This document shows positions 19,301 through 26,121 of a stretch of DNA of 64,000 nucleotides, in pieces. This stretch comes from Flavobacteriales bacterium UBA6051 (lineage in GTDB: Bacteria > Bacteroidota > Bacteroidia > Flavobacteriales_D > Crocinitomicaceae). The translations under genes were made by a program, and so were the position numbers. The stretch spans positions 1 to 64,000 of the forward strand of contig DIYP01000006.1 of assembly GCA_002427735.1 (NCBI GenBank). The letters run 5' to 3'. Each line of letters begins with the position of its first letter. Position 1 is the stretch's first letter. The notes beneath the pieces were generated by a model. That model ran no database searches, was not told the origin of the DNA, and saw only the letters and a list, made by a program, of their open reading frames with translations.

Positions 19301-19384
19301 TTGGAAGATCCTGATTTTCCTAAGCGAACCAAAGAACATATTATCAAATATGCGCGTATGTTAAGATTCAATATATACGAGTAA
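16343..19384 (+). CDS. NACHT/STAND NTPase, probable defence protein
   Basis: The start was placed at ATG 16343 (MAEKKNSPIRSRLFYASSST, 1013 aa). A longer frame from 16208 would overlap the divergent gene. An N-terminal helical domain of about 250 residues precedes the NTPase core, with Walker A SPAGMGKST at 286-294 and Walker B HVVLFIDAVDEYE with the acidic pair near 349-352. Then come FSGRF sensor-like and RKPLFLTLYMNR winged-helix-like segments. The remaining 500 residues are helical repeats, as in NLR-like sensors. No effector domain such as TIR, SIR2 or nuclease is recognised at the N-terminus, so the killing activity is unknown. It sits as single-gene cargo inside the mobilizable element, next to no other defence gene. 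NACHT proteins of this layout are known antiphage sensors, and the role here is inferred. Confidence 0.85.
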   Translation: MAEKKNSPIRSRLFYASSSTRLFELLAPWVSTSEMDDESKEVKLKSVVKGSCVHVAELFDRHLAKQKIPYGVDRKTLDDDLEREVAEGVFRFSFRTLYTFICYIIVNPKARLKNIPLIDDPDDHKHTLDTLHDFLLSVKVGRIEGEPLIPTNADENLKKKFNASVDALFRNKEFDQGSQHPLNPLFVEQQLKISTDWNWEYSPHTEAIAIDGSTRPSRLLNYQLKLKEDFKTIELGKFFSMPIDQVIPQQLSCRSQDFIDRNRDLLSDSIKASVLIDRRWDAMIASPAGMGKSTLLRSLLFQRALDIVPFFVDLSTVGHNLKKKLKQDIKQSGLTPEELKNNHVVLFIDAVDEYEIKSKNRFSPLFDFKAKYNCTLIFSGRFQSPDLSQKGIPVFSLNAFEFEDVRTVFRNQFNELAENYLSIPGIEKAELIRKPLFLTLYMNRIVLEEQKNAVIDLDAMGRLLKNSAALFKQVVVDSFLLEQEQKHHASEPSIERWRGKKLRQIECIGFLAVQLSLLYPNQEMLKEHLFSKLISRPIEEFDLEADFEDVDFAELSNELELHGILRYEEGKLGFANKEMRVFFSAFYLSEKTLSVVDTVRKMLNTPIPNTFYTYFFGLINAENVLSGLNDDSVIGFKSNMENALFSFAAYQSGNLTSNFSIAEFEEALADLNKCTDRPFVGLPEDESIELTLFMVDFLSRLEIAVLTDFIFEYSLAHLGAYLDHPDVRKYCIRVMRIAFDPADDSLMFSEELGLYFAIYYWFSEAESRYKKWLELGDLDKDLKVFSQSLVINHTDMFYTRVSELIAEKKLEYNERFVKGIIYATYSLAIAFEQNIKESFEELKMEHQYLILACYLENLEKNWEQEVDHKYFPTTPSRAMTYSSGIFIRGQVQGFLIKNLLENVNRYVFDESIPMGKKYRHAAFIAALSAEQNFFEPLEESLRLREENSNYVIQERVIETLMANIHDIADRPNAMTSDESRARLQQYLEDPDFPKRTKEHIIKYARMLRFNIYE

Positions 19385-19390
19385 AGGGGT

Positions 19391-19452
19391 AACGGGGAAT
19401 CCCCGTTCAAGATTTGCGTTGCGATAGTTTCTACGGTAGCAATGCAATCTTG
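19391..19452. repeat. Two-hairpin palindromic element after NACHT gene
   Basis: A 7-bp hairpin (AACGGGG, AAT, CCCCGTT) is followed directly by arms CAAGATTTGCGTTGC and GCAATGCAATCTTG around a 16-base loop at 19408-19452. It lies between the convergent NACHT and membrane-protein genes. It may terminate both, yet it shares the two-hairpin layout and CA-GAT/ATC-TG arm ends with the element at 10399-10474. Confidence 0.55.
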
Positions 19453-19459
19453 CAAGAGG

Positions 19460-20326
19460 TCAATCTTTCTTCTTCATAAGTTTTTTAGATGGCTTATAGT
19501 TGTTTATGAAACGAATTAATTTATTTGATCTCTTCCAGAGATAGTGATTATTTAATTCAGAGTACATATCAAGTACCTTTTCTAATTTTGGTTCTTTCTT
19601 CGACTTCCTAATAAAGATTATAAGTTCAGGCATAAACTCTTCATAACGTGCTCTCCATTTTTGGTTTGGAATTCGATGAATTATGATTAAAGCGATTAAG
19701 AAAATGACTAAGAGCAATACAACATACGATGGCCAAAACCACCAATGATCAGTGAAACCTTTTGGAAATTGACTCGATTTTGAATAGTTATAATAAGAAT
19801 ATTCGCGATCCTCATATCCATCATTTAAAATGGTGATCTTGTATTTGGAAATATCCTTAGCATCTATAAAATAAGTTGCTCGAAATGTAGGGGCTTCGTA
19901 AGGACCATTTTTAGCAATATCAAGATGATATCCATTTTTTATTCCAGATGGCTTGTTAGAGGCTGAAACACTATTTATGGAGTGAACGATTTCAGGGTTG
20001 CCGTCATACCCAAAGAGGGTTTCATTCAAAATTTTGACTTCTCCGTCTTGCTCTCCGTATAGTTCTATAAAGAATTTTAAATCCTTAACGTCATGATCGT
20101 TAAAGTTAAACAGACTAATCTCAACTCTCTGTAGGTTTTCTATTGATATTGAGTCGAATGCTATATCAACATCGTGACCTGTAATTTCTGAAAGATTTTC
20201 TGTAGCGAATTGAACATCAAAATATCTTTCTTGAAGATCATATGATTCAATTTCTTTCCCGATCAAGAGTCCTGTTATAAGCAGGATAATTCCTGAGATA
20301 ACACTTATTAAAATTTGTCTAGTCAT
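19460..20326 (-). CDS. Two-span membrane protein of unknown function, 288 aa
   Basis: An N-terminal membrane segment (residues 6-24, ISVISGIILLITGLLIGKEI) is followed by an extracytoplasmic beta-rich domain of about 160 residues. A second span lies at about 193-214 (WPSYVVLLLVIFLIALIIIH), then a basic cytoplasmic tail. The topology resembles a small sensor or an effector with an external domain, but no family is recognised. It converges on the NACHT gene. About 90 bp separate it from the XRE gene upstream. Confidence 0.65.
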   Translation of the reverse strand: MTRQILISVISGIILLITGLLIGKEIESYDLQERYFDVQFATENLSEITGHDVDIAFDSISIENLQRVEISLFNFNDHDVKDLKFFIELYGEQDGEVKILNETLFGYDGNPEIVHSINSVSASNKPSGIKNGYHLDIAKNGPYEAPTFRATYFIDAKDISKYKITILNDGYEDREYSYYNYSKSSQFPKGFTDHWWFWPSYVVLLLVIFLIALIIIHRIPNQKWRARYEEFMPELIIFIRKSKKEPKLEKVLDMYSELNNHYLWKRSNKLIRFINNYKPSKKLMKKKD

Positions 20327-20418
20327 TTTCGGTAAGTATCAATGATTTTTTAGGTAAAAGTACCAAATCAACAAATCAACCGAAAATCTTGAAAGTATAA
20401 AGGTTGGAATAGGGAGGT

Positions 20419-20676
20419 TTAGCTCTCCATTAGTTTTGGAAAATCCATTAACTCCACAATCTCAATTCCTAAGGCTTTAGAAATCTTTACCAAAGTTTTA
20501 AAAGTCGGATTCGTTCCTCCATTCTCAATGCGCCTATAGCCTGATTCCTCCATTTCGCAGTGATCAGCCACTTGACGTTGGGTCAGTCCTTTCGTTTTGC
20601 GAATACGTTTGATATTCCTGCACAATTCTGCCAGATACTGCTCTTCAGAGTAATCCATGGTGGAAGGTGTTCCCAT
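20419..20676 (-). CDS. XRE-family transcriptional regulator
   Basis: The 85-aa protein is essentially one Cro/CI-type helix-turn-helix: IKRIRKTKGLTQRQVADHCE, then MEESGYRRIENGGTNPTF and KTLVKISKALGIEIVELMDF. The start may be Met1 or Met7 (MDYSEEQ). It has no effector domain. A perfect 22-bp palindrome lies 31 bp upstream of its start, and a small lipoprotein gene diverges beyond it, so autoregulation and control of the lipoprotein are likely. Confidence 0.9.
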   Translation of the reverse strand: MGTPSTMDYSEEQYLAELCRNIKRIRKTKGLTQRQVADHCEMEESGYRRIENGGTNPTFKTLVKISKALGIEIVELMDFPKLMES

Positions 20677-20707
20677 GTCTGCAAGGAATAAATATTCTTT
20701 AAAAAAG

Positions 20708-20729
20708 AACAGAACATTTATGTTCTGTT
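20708..20729. promoter_or_regulatory. 22-bp palindromic operator upstream of XRE gene
   Basis: Arms AACAGAACAT and ATGTTCTGTT are perfectly complementary with a 2-base centre. The site sits between the XRE gene and the divergent lipoprotein gene. A TATGTTTG box matching the Bacteroidota -7 element follows at 20744-20751, so a bound regulator could control rightward transcription. Confidence 0.65.
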
Positions 20730-20800
20730 TGAGTTGTTTTTTGTATGTTTGAAGGAGTCAACAAGGACTCGTAATATTCACTCATATAATACAATACACA

Positions 20801-20998
20801 ATGAAAAGATCATTTATTTTATTAATCACTGTGGCGACCACCACGTTCATGACTTCATGTAAAAAGAATCATGTCTGCGAGTGTATCTATACGGATGGAG
20901 ATATAGATACCTACAACATCGTGAATCAAAAGAAATCAGATGCAAAGAACATCTGCGCTGCAAGTAGCAGTAGTTCTAAAGTTTGTTCATTGAATTAA
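20801..20998 (+). CDS. Small Cys-rich lipoprotein, 65 aa
   Basis: A signal peptide with lipobox (MTSC, Cys20) precedes a short mature part, KKNHVCECIYTDGD..., ending KVCSLN. Four further cysteines suggest two disulfides. The lipoprotein at 52565-52771 shares the pattern SC-x-KN-xx-C-x-C-I and the ending C-xx-LN, so the two are paralogues. The function is unknown. It may answer to the divergent XRE regulator through the palindrome between them. Confidence 0.75.
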   Translation: MKRSFILLITVATTTFMTSCKKNHVCECIYTDGDIDTYNIVNQKKSDAKNICAASSSSSKVCSLN

Positions 20999-21051
20999 AC
21001 TTTACAAAGAGGTGTGGTCAGGAGTAACTGAACTGACTATGCGAGTGGTAA

Positions 21052-21081
21052 GAAAGGCGGGCAAGTAATTGTCCGCCTTTC
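21052..21081 (+). terminator. Rho-independent terminator
   Basis: Arms GAAAGGCGG and CCGCCTTTC extend inward through a G-T pair and GCAA/TTGT, followed by a short T-rich run. It lies 54 bases past the small lipoprotein stop and probably ends that transcript. Confidence 0.7.
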
Positions 21082-21112
21082 GATTTTCTGATATGCTTAT
21101 ACAGACACGATC

Positions 21113-21140
21113 AAAAGACTCTCCGGAACGGGAGTCTTTT
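21113..21140. terminator. Second hairpin terminator
   Basis: Arms AAAAGACTC and GAGTCTTTT enclose a 10-base loop. The A-run on one side and T-run on the other allow termination in both directions. It lies before the 93-aa gene and doubles the barrier after the lipoprotein gene. Confidence 0.65.
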
Positions 21141-21213
21141 CATTTTCCAGACATAACAATTCAATAACAAACAGGACTTGGAACAAGGGTAATAAAGGTG
21201 GCACACTTGGGGT

Positions 21214-21495
21214 ATGAAAACAACAGAAATAATCGTAATAATACACTTTCTGGAAAGACTCAGAAAGTATACGGAAAATGAACAGTTGCACAGCCCTTTG
21301 AGCAGAGGTTTCGAGCACCTGTTATCAAAAGAGGAGTTGATACGGATTATCAATCACATGTATGATGGAAAGGGAAGTGATGAGTATGGGAATCTTGAAA
21401 AGAAAATCCCGCCGGAATTACTCAATATCATAGATGATGAATATTACATTCTGTGCTACTTCATAGAAGAAGTGTTGGGGAAATACACCTTGTAA
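21214..21495 (+). CDS. Hypothetical protein, 93 aa
   Basis: The small acidic helical protein (IIVIIHFLERLRKYTENEQL; EELIRIINHMYDGKG; YYILCYFIEEVLGKYTL) has no signal peptide or known motif. It stands alone between terminators and the next small gene, typical of island cargo. Other frames here are shorter. An antisense frame of similar length lacks coding character. Confidence 0.5.
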   Translation: MKTTEIIVIIHFLERLRKYTENEQLHSPLSRGFEHLLSKEELIRIINHMYDGKGSDEYGNLEKKIPPELLNIIDDEYYILCYFIEEVLGKYTL

Positions 21496-21561
21496 TTTAG
21501 GTATTTATGCCTGAGTTTAAAACGTATCAAAATTATTACCTTGTTGACAAAATTTAGAACG

Positions 21562-21780
21562 ATGAAAATTAAATCCTATAGAACGACATGGAATGCGACA
21601 GATAACATTGGAAGTTTTCGACTGCACTTAGAGAATAATTCGTGGACACCATGGTATAACTATACTGTTCAAGAGTATCAAGCTATTCTTATGTTACTTC
21701 AAAATGAAAATCCAGTATATCTCCGTCGTACAAACAATAAGGTATATTTTCATACGGACATAGAAGACACCGGTTTTTAA
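21562..21780 (+). CDS. Hypothetical protein, 72 aa
   Basis: The start was set at ATG 21562 (MKIKSYRTTWNATDNIGSFR) rather than the upstream TTG. The short beta-rich protein (SFRLHLENNSWTPWYNYTVQ; YLRRTNNKVYFHTDIEDTGF) has the character of a single small domain. A hairpin terminator follows immediately. No family is recognised. Confidence 0.55.
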   Translation: MKIKSYRTTWNATDNIGSFRLHLENNSWTPWYNYTVQEYQAILMLLQNENPVYLRRTNNKVYFHTDIEDTGF

Positions 21781-21784
21781 AAAA

Positions 21785-21809
21785 AACACCTTCCATTGCG
21801 AAAGGTGTT
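21785..21809. terminator. Bidirectional terminator between convergent genes
   Basis: Arms AACACCTT and AAGGTGTT enclose a 9-base loop between the 72-aa gene and the convergent 178-aa gene. A-rich sequence precedes it. It probably serves both. Confidence 0.6.
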
Positions 21810-21815
21810 AACCAC

Positions 21816-22352
21816 TTATTTAGTTGTTGGTTTAAATCCATTGATACGGATAATATGTTCCCTTGAAGACTTTGCGTCTTTGGGTTCAATGCGTATCAAT
21901 CGTTGAGAGTTAAACAGGCTTCTGCACTTGATATTAAATGAAGTATAGGACTCTGCATCTTCCTTGTTTTGTTGTAATGCATGGTACATTTGATACAAAT
22001 CGCCATTGGTGGCTTCACCTTTAGTTTGCTTTTGCAAAATGTCCAATGCTTGCTGAGCTACTTTGTTAAGTCCATTTCCCAAATCATCGATGTTGATATC
22101 GAGTTCTTTGATGCGTTCGAGTTGCTCATCGGTTGCATACTTTACAAAAGTTGAAAGGTCACGACGTAAATCTTTGATACGTCCGACAATTTCTGCCTTG
22201 TAACTTTTGGCTTTATCAATGAGCTCGTTTTGCTCCTTGAGTGCCATTCGGTCCTCAGTAATATTTGATATAACACGATCAAGCAGATCATCCTGCTTTG
22301 GTGTCTTGGATACCACTTGTTTTTGCGTCTTAGACGCTTCTTCTTTTGCCAT
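21816..22352 (-). CDS. Coiled-coil protein of unknown function, 178 aa
   Basis: A Lys/Gln-rich N-terminus (MAKEEASKTQKQVVSKTPKQ) leads into about 100 residues of heptad-like helix (EDRMALKEQNELIDKAKSYK; RIKDLRRDLSTFVKYATDEQ). The tail carries RLIRIEPKDAKSSREHIIRI. It has no signal peptide. It lies 40 bp downstream of the Dam-type methylase in the same direction. A structural or DNA-tethering role is possible, but the family is not recognised. Confidence 0.6.
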   Translation of the reverse strand: MAKEEASKTQKQVVSKTPKQDDLLDRVISNITEDRMALKEQNELIDKAKSYKAEIVGRIKDLRRDLSTFVKYATDEQLERIKELDINIDDLGNGLNKVAQQALDILQKQTKGEATNGDLYQMYHALQQNKEDAESYTSFNIKCRSLFNSQRLIRIEPKDAKSSREHIIRINGFKPTTK

Positions 22353-22392
22353 ATTGCTTTGTTTTATTGATTACTATGAAATTGTGTGCGGA

Positions 22393-23205
22393 CTATTCCG
22401 CCTGGGTTTGTTGTTCTTCCGTTAAGGGATAATTGGCTGTGAGTAGTTCTGTTTTCTCACGATACTTTCTGGACTTTGTTCCATTTGCCGTTACGCGTTG
22501 AACTACTGCTTTTTGATGCCATCCATACTTGTGCACAAAGACATCGAGTACATTGGATGGATAGGATGAAAGTAGGAACCTTCCTTTGTGCTCAGCAAGA
22601 GCTTCAAGAAGGGTTCTAAAATCTTCTTCTGTATAACTTCCTTGGTATGCCCGACAGTCACTATTGAAGTATGGTGGGTCAGCATAAATGAAAGCCGAAG
22701 GGTCATTCTTGCTTTTGACGAGTTTGACGGCATCGGTGCATTCCATTTGGACGGCTTTCAATCGATCTCTGAGCTGTGGGGTGATCAAGTCTTTCTTTCG
22801 TTCCCACGTCAGAGCGTTCTTTCCCTTAAGATAAGGTCCCCACGACGTGAGTGTTCCACTAAAACCTTGATTAGAGAGTACAAAGAATGACCAGGCGCGC
22901 TGAACCGGAGAAAAAAAATGTGGATACTCATACATGCTCAATGCTACCTTATGCACAATGCGACTATAAGGCGTTTGTTCAATCTTCGCTTTGAGTTCTT
23001 CGAAAGAAGTCGTCAGAACAGTAAAGAAGTTCATGATTGCCGCATTGGAATCGTTGACTACTTCATTTCGGACAGGCTCTTTGGCAAGTAGCACACAGAG
23101 ACTTCCTCCGAAAGGTTCGACATAGACCTCGTGTTTAGGAATGTTAGGTAGGATATAGCGAAGCATACGGCGCTTTGCACCATAATAGGTAATAGGGGTT
23201 TTCAT
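22393..23205 (-). CDS. D12-class adenine-N6 DNA methyltransferase (orphan, Dam-like)
   Basis: The 270-aa enzyme begins with the family signature MKTPITYYGAKRRMLRYILP and YVEPFGGSLCVLLAKE (AdoMet site, residues 28-43). It has the catalytic DPPY at 176-179 (FIYADPPYFNSD). Length and motif order (I before IV) match the D12/Dam class used by phages and mobile elements. No restriction endonuclease gene is adjacent, so it is probably a solitary methylase protecting the element or adjusting host methylation. The target sequence cannot be read from the protein. It lies between the TraG-like ATPase and the coiled-coil gene in one leftward run. Confidence 0.9.
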   Translation of the reverse strand: MKTPITYYGAKRRMLRYILPNIPKHEVYVEPFGGSLCVLLAKEPVRNEVVNDSNAAIMNFFTVLTTSFEELKAKIEQTPYSRIVHKVALSMYEYPHFFSPVQRAWSFFVLSNQGFSGTLTSWGPYLKGKNALTWERKKDLITPQLRDRLKAVQMECTDAVKLVKSKNDPSAFIYADPPYFNSDCRAYQGSYTEEDFRTLLEALAEHKGRFLLSSYPSNVLDVFVHKYGWHQKAVVQRVTANGTKSRKYREKTELLTANYPLTEEQQTQAE

Positions 23206-23247
23206 GAGTTTTAGAGTGGTTAAGCTAATAAAGGTGACTCGGTAAAA

Positions 23248-24399
23248 TCACATGATGGTATCAGCAGAAAATGGTCGTGATGGTGTTCCGTCAATAAGCA
23301 AGCGCAGGTATATGGATGCTTTGGCCAGCGAAGTAAAATCCTCTGTACTAAAGACGGGGTAGAATTCCGCCTGCATCAGTTTAGCGTCGGCTACTCCCAG
23401 TCTGAAACAGACCAGCGTCCCACAGTTTCCCAGAACACTTGCCTTAACCATAGGGTCAAGTTGATGTAAGAATTGATTGCTGAGAACAAGAGCTGTTTTA
23501 AACTTCCGCATCTCAGAGAGCATTTCAGATACCAGATCCGCATTGGTGAGTGTTTGAAACTCATCAATAAAACAGATAAACGGTTTTCGAAGGTGTTCTG
23601 GTGTATCGATTCTTGAAAATGATGCAGATGCGAGGGTAGTAAGTAAAAGACTACCAATCGTATGCGCAACATCAGTTCCAACCGAACCTTTGGCCAGATT
23701 GATCAAGAGCACTCCATTGCTATCCATTATACGGCGAATAGAAATCTGCTGTTTGTTTTCAATGAGTATTCTACGAACGATTGGATGTGCAAGAAAGGCG
23801 CCTGTTTTACTTAGTATTGGTAATAAGTCACTTTTAAGGTTGTACTTCGGGAATTCACGCTCCCAAAATAAACGCACATCGCTGTTTTGTACGTTCTTGA
23901 GACAGCTTGCTCTATAGCTACTATCCAGAATAATTCTGTTGATATGGGAGAAGTCAGCGGATGGTTGATCTAAAAGTGTTAATAGAATCATACGTAATAT
24001 GTGTTCCATTTTTGGACCCCATGCGGCTTTCCATAACCTGCGAAATACATCAAGAATTGATCCTGCAACAAGTGATCGTTTTGAATAGGGGACTGAGCGA
24101 ATAGGGTTATAGCCAAACTGAATGTTTTGATTCGTTAAATCGAAATATGTGATGTTTGTTCTCTTAGAAGTATCAATACGCTCATATAACCTTTTGACCG
24201 CATCCCCGTGTGGATCGAAAAAACAGGTTGCGTATTTCTTTTGAATACTCTGAATAGCCATCGTTGAAAGCATAGTAGTTTTTCCACTACCAGATCGCCC
24301 AAAGGCGTATAAGTGCTGAAATAAATCAGCGAGTTTGATTCCAAATACCTGTCTCGAATTCCTAAAGTTCGTTCGAGCAAAATAGATGATATCAAACAC
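23248..24399 (-). CDS. TraG/VirD4-like (DUF87-type) ATPase
   Basis: The 383-aa P-loop ATPase has a Walker A at 34-41 (GRSGSGKT) and FFDPHGDAVKRLYERI, typical of type IV secretion DNA-binding ATPases. A Walker B lies near 268-279 (PFICFIDEFQTL), followed by ALVLSNQFLHQL and CFRLGVADAKLM, as in TraM-recognition domains. It lacks an obvious N-terminal membrane anchor, unlike the coupling protein at 13111-14565. Having two coupling-type ATPases in one element is unusual. It may be a cytoplasmic VirD4/HerA-like motor. It leads a leftward run with the methylase and coiled-coil genes. Confidence 0.85.
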   Translation of the reverse strand: MFDIIYFARTNFRNSRQVFGIKLADLFQHLYAFGRSGSGKTTMLSTMAIQSIQKKYATCFFDPHGDAVKRLYERIDTSKRTNITYFDLTNQNIQFGYNPIRSVPYSKRSLVAGSILDVFRRLWKAAWGPKMEHILRMILLTLLDQPSADFSHINRIILDSSYRASCLKNVQNSDVRLFWEREFPKYNLKSDLLPILSKTGAFLAHPIVRRILIENKQQISIRRIMDSNGVLLINLAKGSVGTDVAHTIGSLLLTTLASASFSRIDTPEHLRKPFICFIDEFQTLTNADLVSEMLSEMRKFKTALVLSNQFLHQLDPMVKASVLGNCGTLVCFRLGVADAKLMQAEFYPVFSTEDFTSLAKASIYLRLLIDGTPSRPFSADTIM

Positions 24400-24587
24400 A
24401 AAAGAGAAGTATTAAGGTGAATAATACTTGTTGACAATATGTGGATTATGTGGCTTTGAGTATTGCATGGTATGCAATAGATGGTAAGGTATGTCAACAC
24501 CTTTGAGTCTATCTAAATCTTAGTTACGACCATTATATCATAAACCGCATGAATCTCAAAGGGGAGCATTATTTCAATAATAAAGAC

Positions 24588-24615
24588 TTGCTAAAAAGTA
24601 AAGATGCGATATACT
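24588..24615 (+). promoter_or_regulatory. Candidate promoter for structured RNA
   Basis: TTGCTA at 24588-24593 and TATACT at 24610-24615 are separated by 16 bases, a general sigma70 pattern rather than the Bacteroidota TTTG/TAnnTTTG form. It would start transcription near 24622, at the head of the hairpin series. The match could be chance in AT-rich DNA. Confidence 0.35.
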
Positions 24616-24620
24616 GATGG

Positions 24621-24766
24621 GGTAGCTTAAATTATTTAAGTCTGCTCGTGCCAGTTATATGGCTGCCTGTGCATACAGGTTGGGATCAACATCGAGTAGT
24701 TTTTGTTCAGTTCAATCAATGGACTGCATAAAAGCCCCGTTTAGTTGATCCTAGGCGGGGCTTTTA
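24621..24766 (+). ncRNA. Candidate structured RNA ending in a strong terminator
   Basis: A 376-bp gap between divergent genes holds a chain of stems. A hairpin CTTAAA/TTTAAG lies at 24626-24640. A 7-bp closing stem CTGCTCG (24642) with CGAGTAG (24693) encloses GCCA/TGGC, CCTGT/ACAGG and a short TTG/CAA hairpin, giving a cloverleaf-like fold. CAGTTC/GGACTG follows at 24708-24726, then a perfect 11-bp GC-rich terminator. The fold ends 10 bases before the integrase ATG. No peptide frame fits. It may be a regulatory or plasmid copy-control RNA, an integrase leader, or a recombination site folded as DNA. Too short and mis-spaced for a tRNA. Confidence 0.45.
24729..24766 (+). terminator. Perfect 11-bp GC-rich terminator
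   Basis: Arms TAAAAGCCCCG and CGGGGCTTTTA flank a 16-base loop, with A- and T-runs built into the stem so it can act in both directions. It ends 9 bases before the integrase ATG, so either the integrase promoter overlaps it or the integrase is reached by read-through or antitermination. Confidence 0.7.
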
Positions 24767-24775
24767 TGTTTAACT

Positions 24776-25660
24776 ATGGATATTAAAACAGCAATTATAA
24801 AATATTTGGAGTGGAAGGAATCGCACACGACTTCGGCCTGCGACAGATATAAAGTACGATTGGATCATTTCAAAAAGTACATTACAAAGTATAAGAATCA
24901 ATTAGTAGAAATAACGGGCGATGATATCGTGTCTTACCATAAGTTCATGGAGCGAAGTTATAGTCCAAGCACAGTAGCATTCAGTGCTAGAATACTCAAG
25001 AATTTCTTTGGGTTTTGGCACGGTAGGCGGAAAGTAAATTTTAGCCCAAAAGAGATTATCCCCATGCGTTTTATCACAGCCGACAGGGAAGTGGTTACAA
25101 AGCATGACTTTGAGGACATGAACGAAGCACTTTCCATAGAGGGAACATACGATGAACTAGTCAAAAGACTTGTCGTAAACCTATTGTGGGATACTGGAAT
25201 GCGGGTCTCCGAATTGTGTGAGATGACACTAGATAGTATTTCCGAAGTGGACGAGAATGGACTAAGAACCGCAAAAGTGAGAAGTCGAAAAAGCATGCGC
25301 TACAACAGGGTAGTTTGGTCAAAAAGAACAGATGATCTATTGACCCATTATCTGGGTATTCGTATATGCTCGGAATCAGATTCAGATGCGCTGCTCATTG
25401 GTGGAAGACTAAAACGCCCACTAACAACCAGGACAGTTCAGCGATGGATCAGAGAAATTTGTGATTTAGCGTTGATTGACAAACCGCTCACTCCGCATAG
25501 CTTCAGACATGGGAAGGCACATGAAATGCTTGATAATGGAGCAAATGTTCGAGATGTTCAAGCAGTACTCAGACACGTAAAACCTGAATCATCCTTTCAT
25601 TATTTGCAGCTCTCTCAAAAGAAGTTTATCAGTATTGCAGGAAAGTACTTAACGACTTAA
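24776..25660 (+). CDS. Tyrosine recombinase (XerC/D-like integrase)
   Basis: The 294-aa protein has an N-terminal SAM-like core-binding domain (residues 1-90, including YSPSTVAFSARILKNFFGFW) and a catalytic domain. The full set R-H-R-H-Y is visible: Arg143 (DTGMRVSEL), His241 and Arg244 (HSFRHGKA), His267 (VLRHVKPE) and Tyr276 (FHYLQ). There is no arm-binding domain, so it resembles Xer-type or integron-like simple integrases used by mobilizable elements and plasmids. It is oriented away from the structured region at 24621-24766, which may include its site. It likely integrates the element or resolves multimers. Confidence 0.9.
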   Translation: MDIKTAIIKYLEWKESHTTSACDRYKVRLDHFKKYITKYKNQLVEITGDDIVSYHKFMERSYSPSTVAFSARILKNFFGFWHGRRKVNFSPKEIIPMRFITADREVVTKHDFEDMNEALSIEGTYDELVKRLVVNLLWDTGMRVSELCEMTLDSISEVDENGLRTAKVRSRKSMRYNRVVWSKRTDDLLTHYLGIRICSESDSDALLIGGRLKRPLTTRTVQRWIREICDLALIDKPLTPHSFRHGKAHEMLDNGANVRDVQAVLRHVKPESSFHYLQLSQKKFISIAGKYLTT

Positions 25661-25928
25661 TCTTGCACAAAATCAGAATCAGTGATAGGCTTGCTACAGC
25701 GCCTTATCAACTAAAAACAGCCTTTGTGGGTTTCATTACAAAGTAACGACTTTAAGTAATTTAAACTACACCCGTAAAGCGAAGAAGAATCACCATAGGG
25801 TGGTTTAATATAAATTGAATCAATGTCGCACAACACCTGTTTTCGGACATTTTGTCAAGTCTATTTTTCGCTTTGCACACCTGCAAGGCTTTTTTTAGTA
25901 GAGTAACCCCGCGCTAGATTAAACACGT
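25661..25928. other. Intergenic region with inverted repeat arms
   Basis: No convincing gene is present in these 268 bases. AAAGCGAA at 25776-25783 and TTCGCTTT at 25867-25874 form an inverted pair 83 bases apart, and CACCATAGGGTG makes a small hairpin between them. A T7 run follows near 25890. The stretch may hold the promoter and replication-control sites for the following small replication genes. Confidence 0.3.
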
Positions 25929-26120
25929 ATGAAATACTTTAACATTTGTAGCAAACGCACTATCAGTACTCCTGAAGGAGAAAAACAGCTGTATAACAAG
26001 ATTGGAGTCATTAAAGTTACCGAGAATGGGGGATGGTTTATGCAACTATACCATCAACCCGAAGCAGATTTTCAAATCTTCCCATCCCATGATCAACAGT
26101 TACCGGTAATCGAAGCGTAA
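25929..26120 (+). CDS. Hypothetical protein, 63 aa
   Basis: The short soluble protein (MKYFNICSKRTISTPEGEKQ ... GGWFMQLYHQPEADFQIFPS) ends one base before the start of the replication-like gene. It is therefore co-translated with it. The beta-strand pattern IGVIKVTENGGWFMQLY suggests a small single-domain protein. Similar short proteins commonly precede replication genes of Bacteroidota elements, but the function is not known. Confidence 0.6.
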   Translation: MKYFNICSKRTISTPEGEKQLYNKIGVIKVTENGGWFMQLYHQPEADFQIFPSHDQQLPVIEA

Positions 26121-26121
26121 C

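Noticed and set aside
24642..24699. Cloverleaf-like fold suggesting a tRNA
   Set aside because: Only 58 nt, with a 4-base middle loop and no T-loop consensus, so it is not a tRNA. It was kept as part of the candidate structured RNA.
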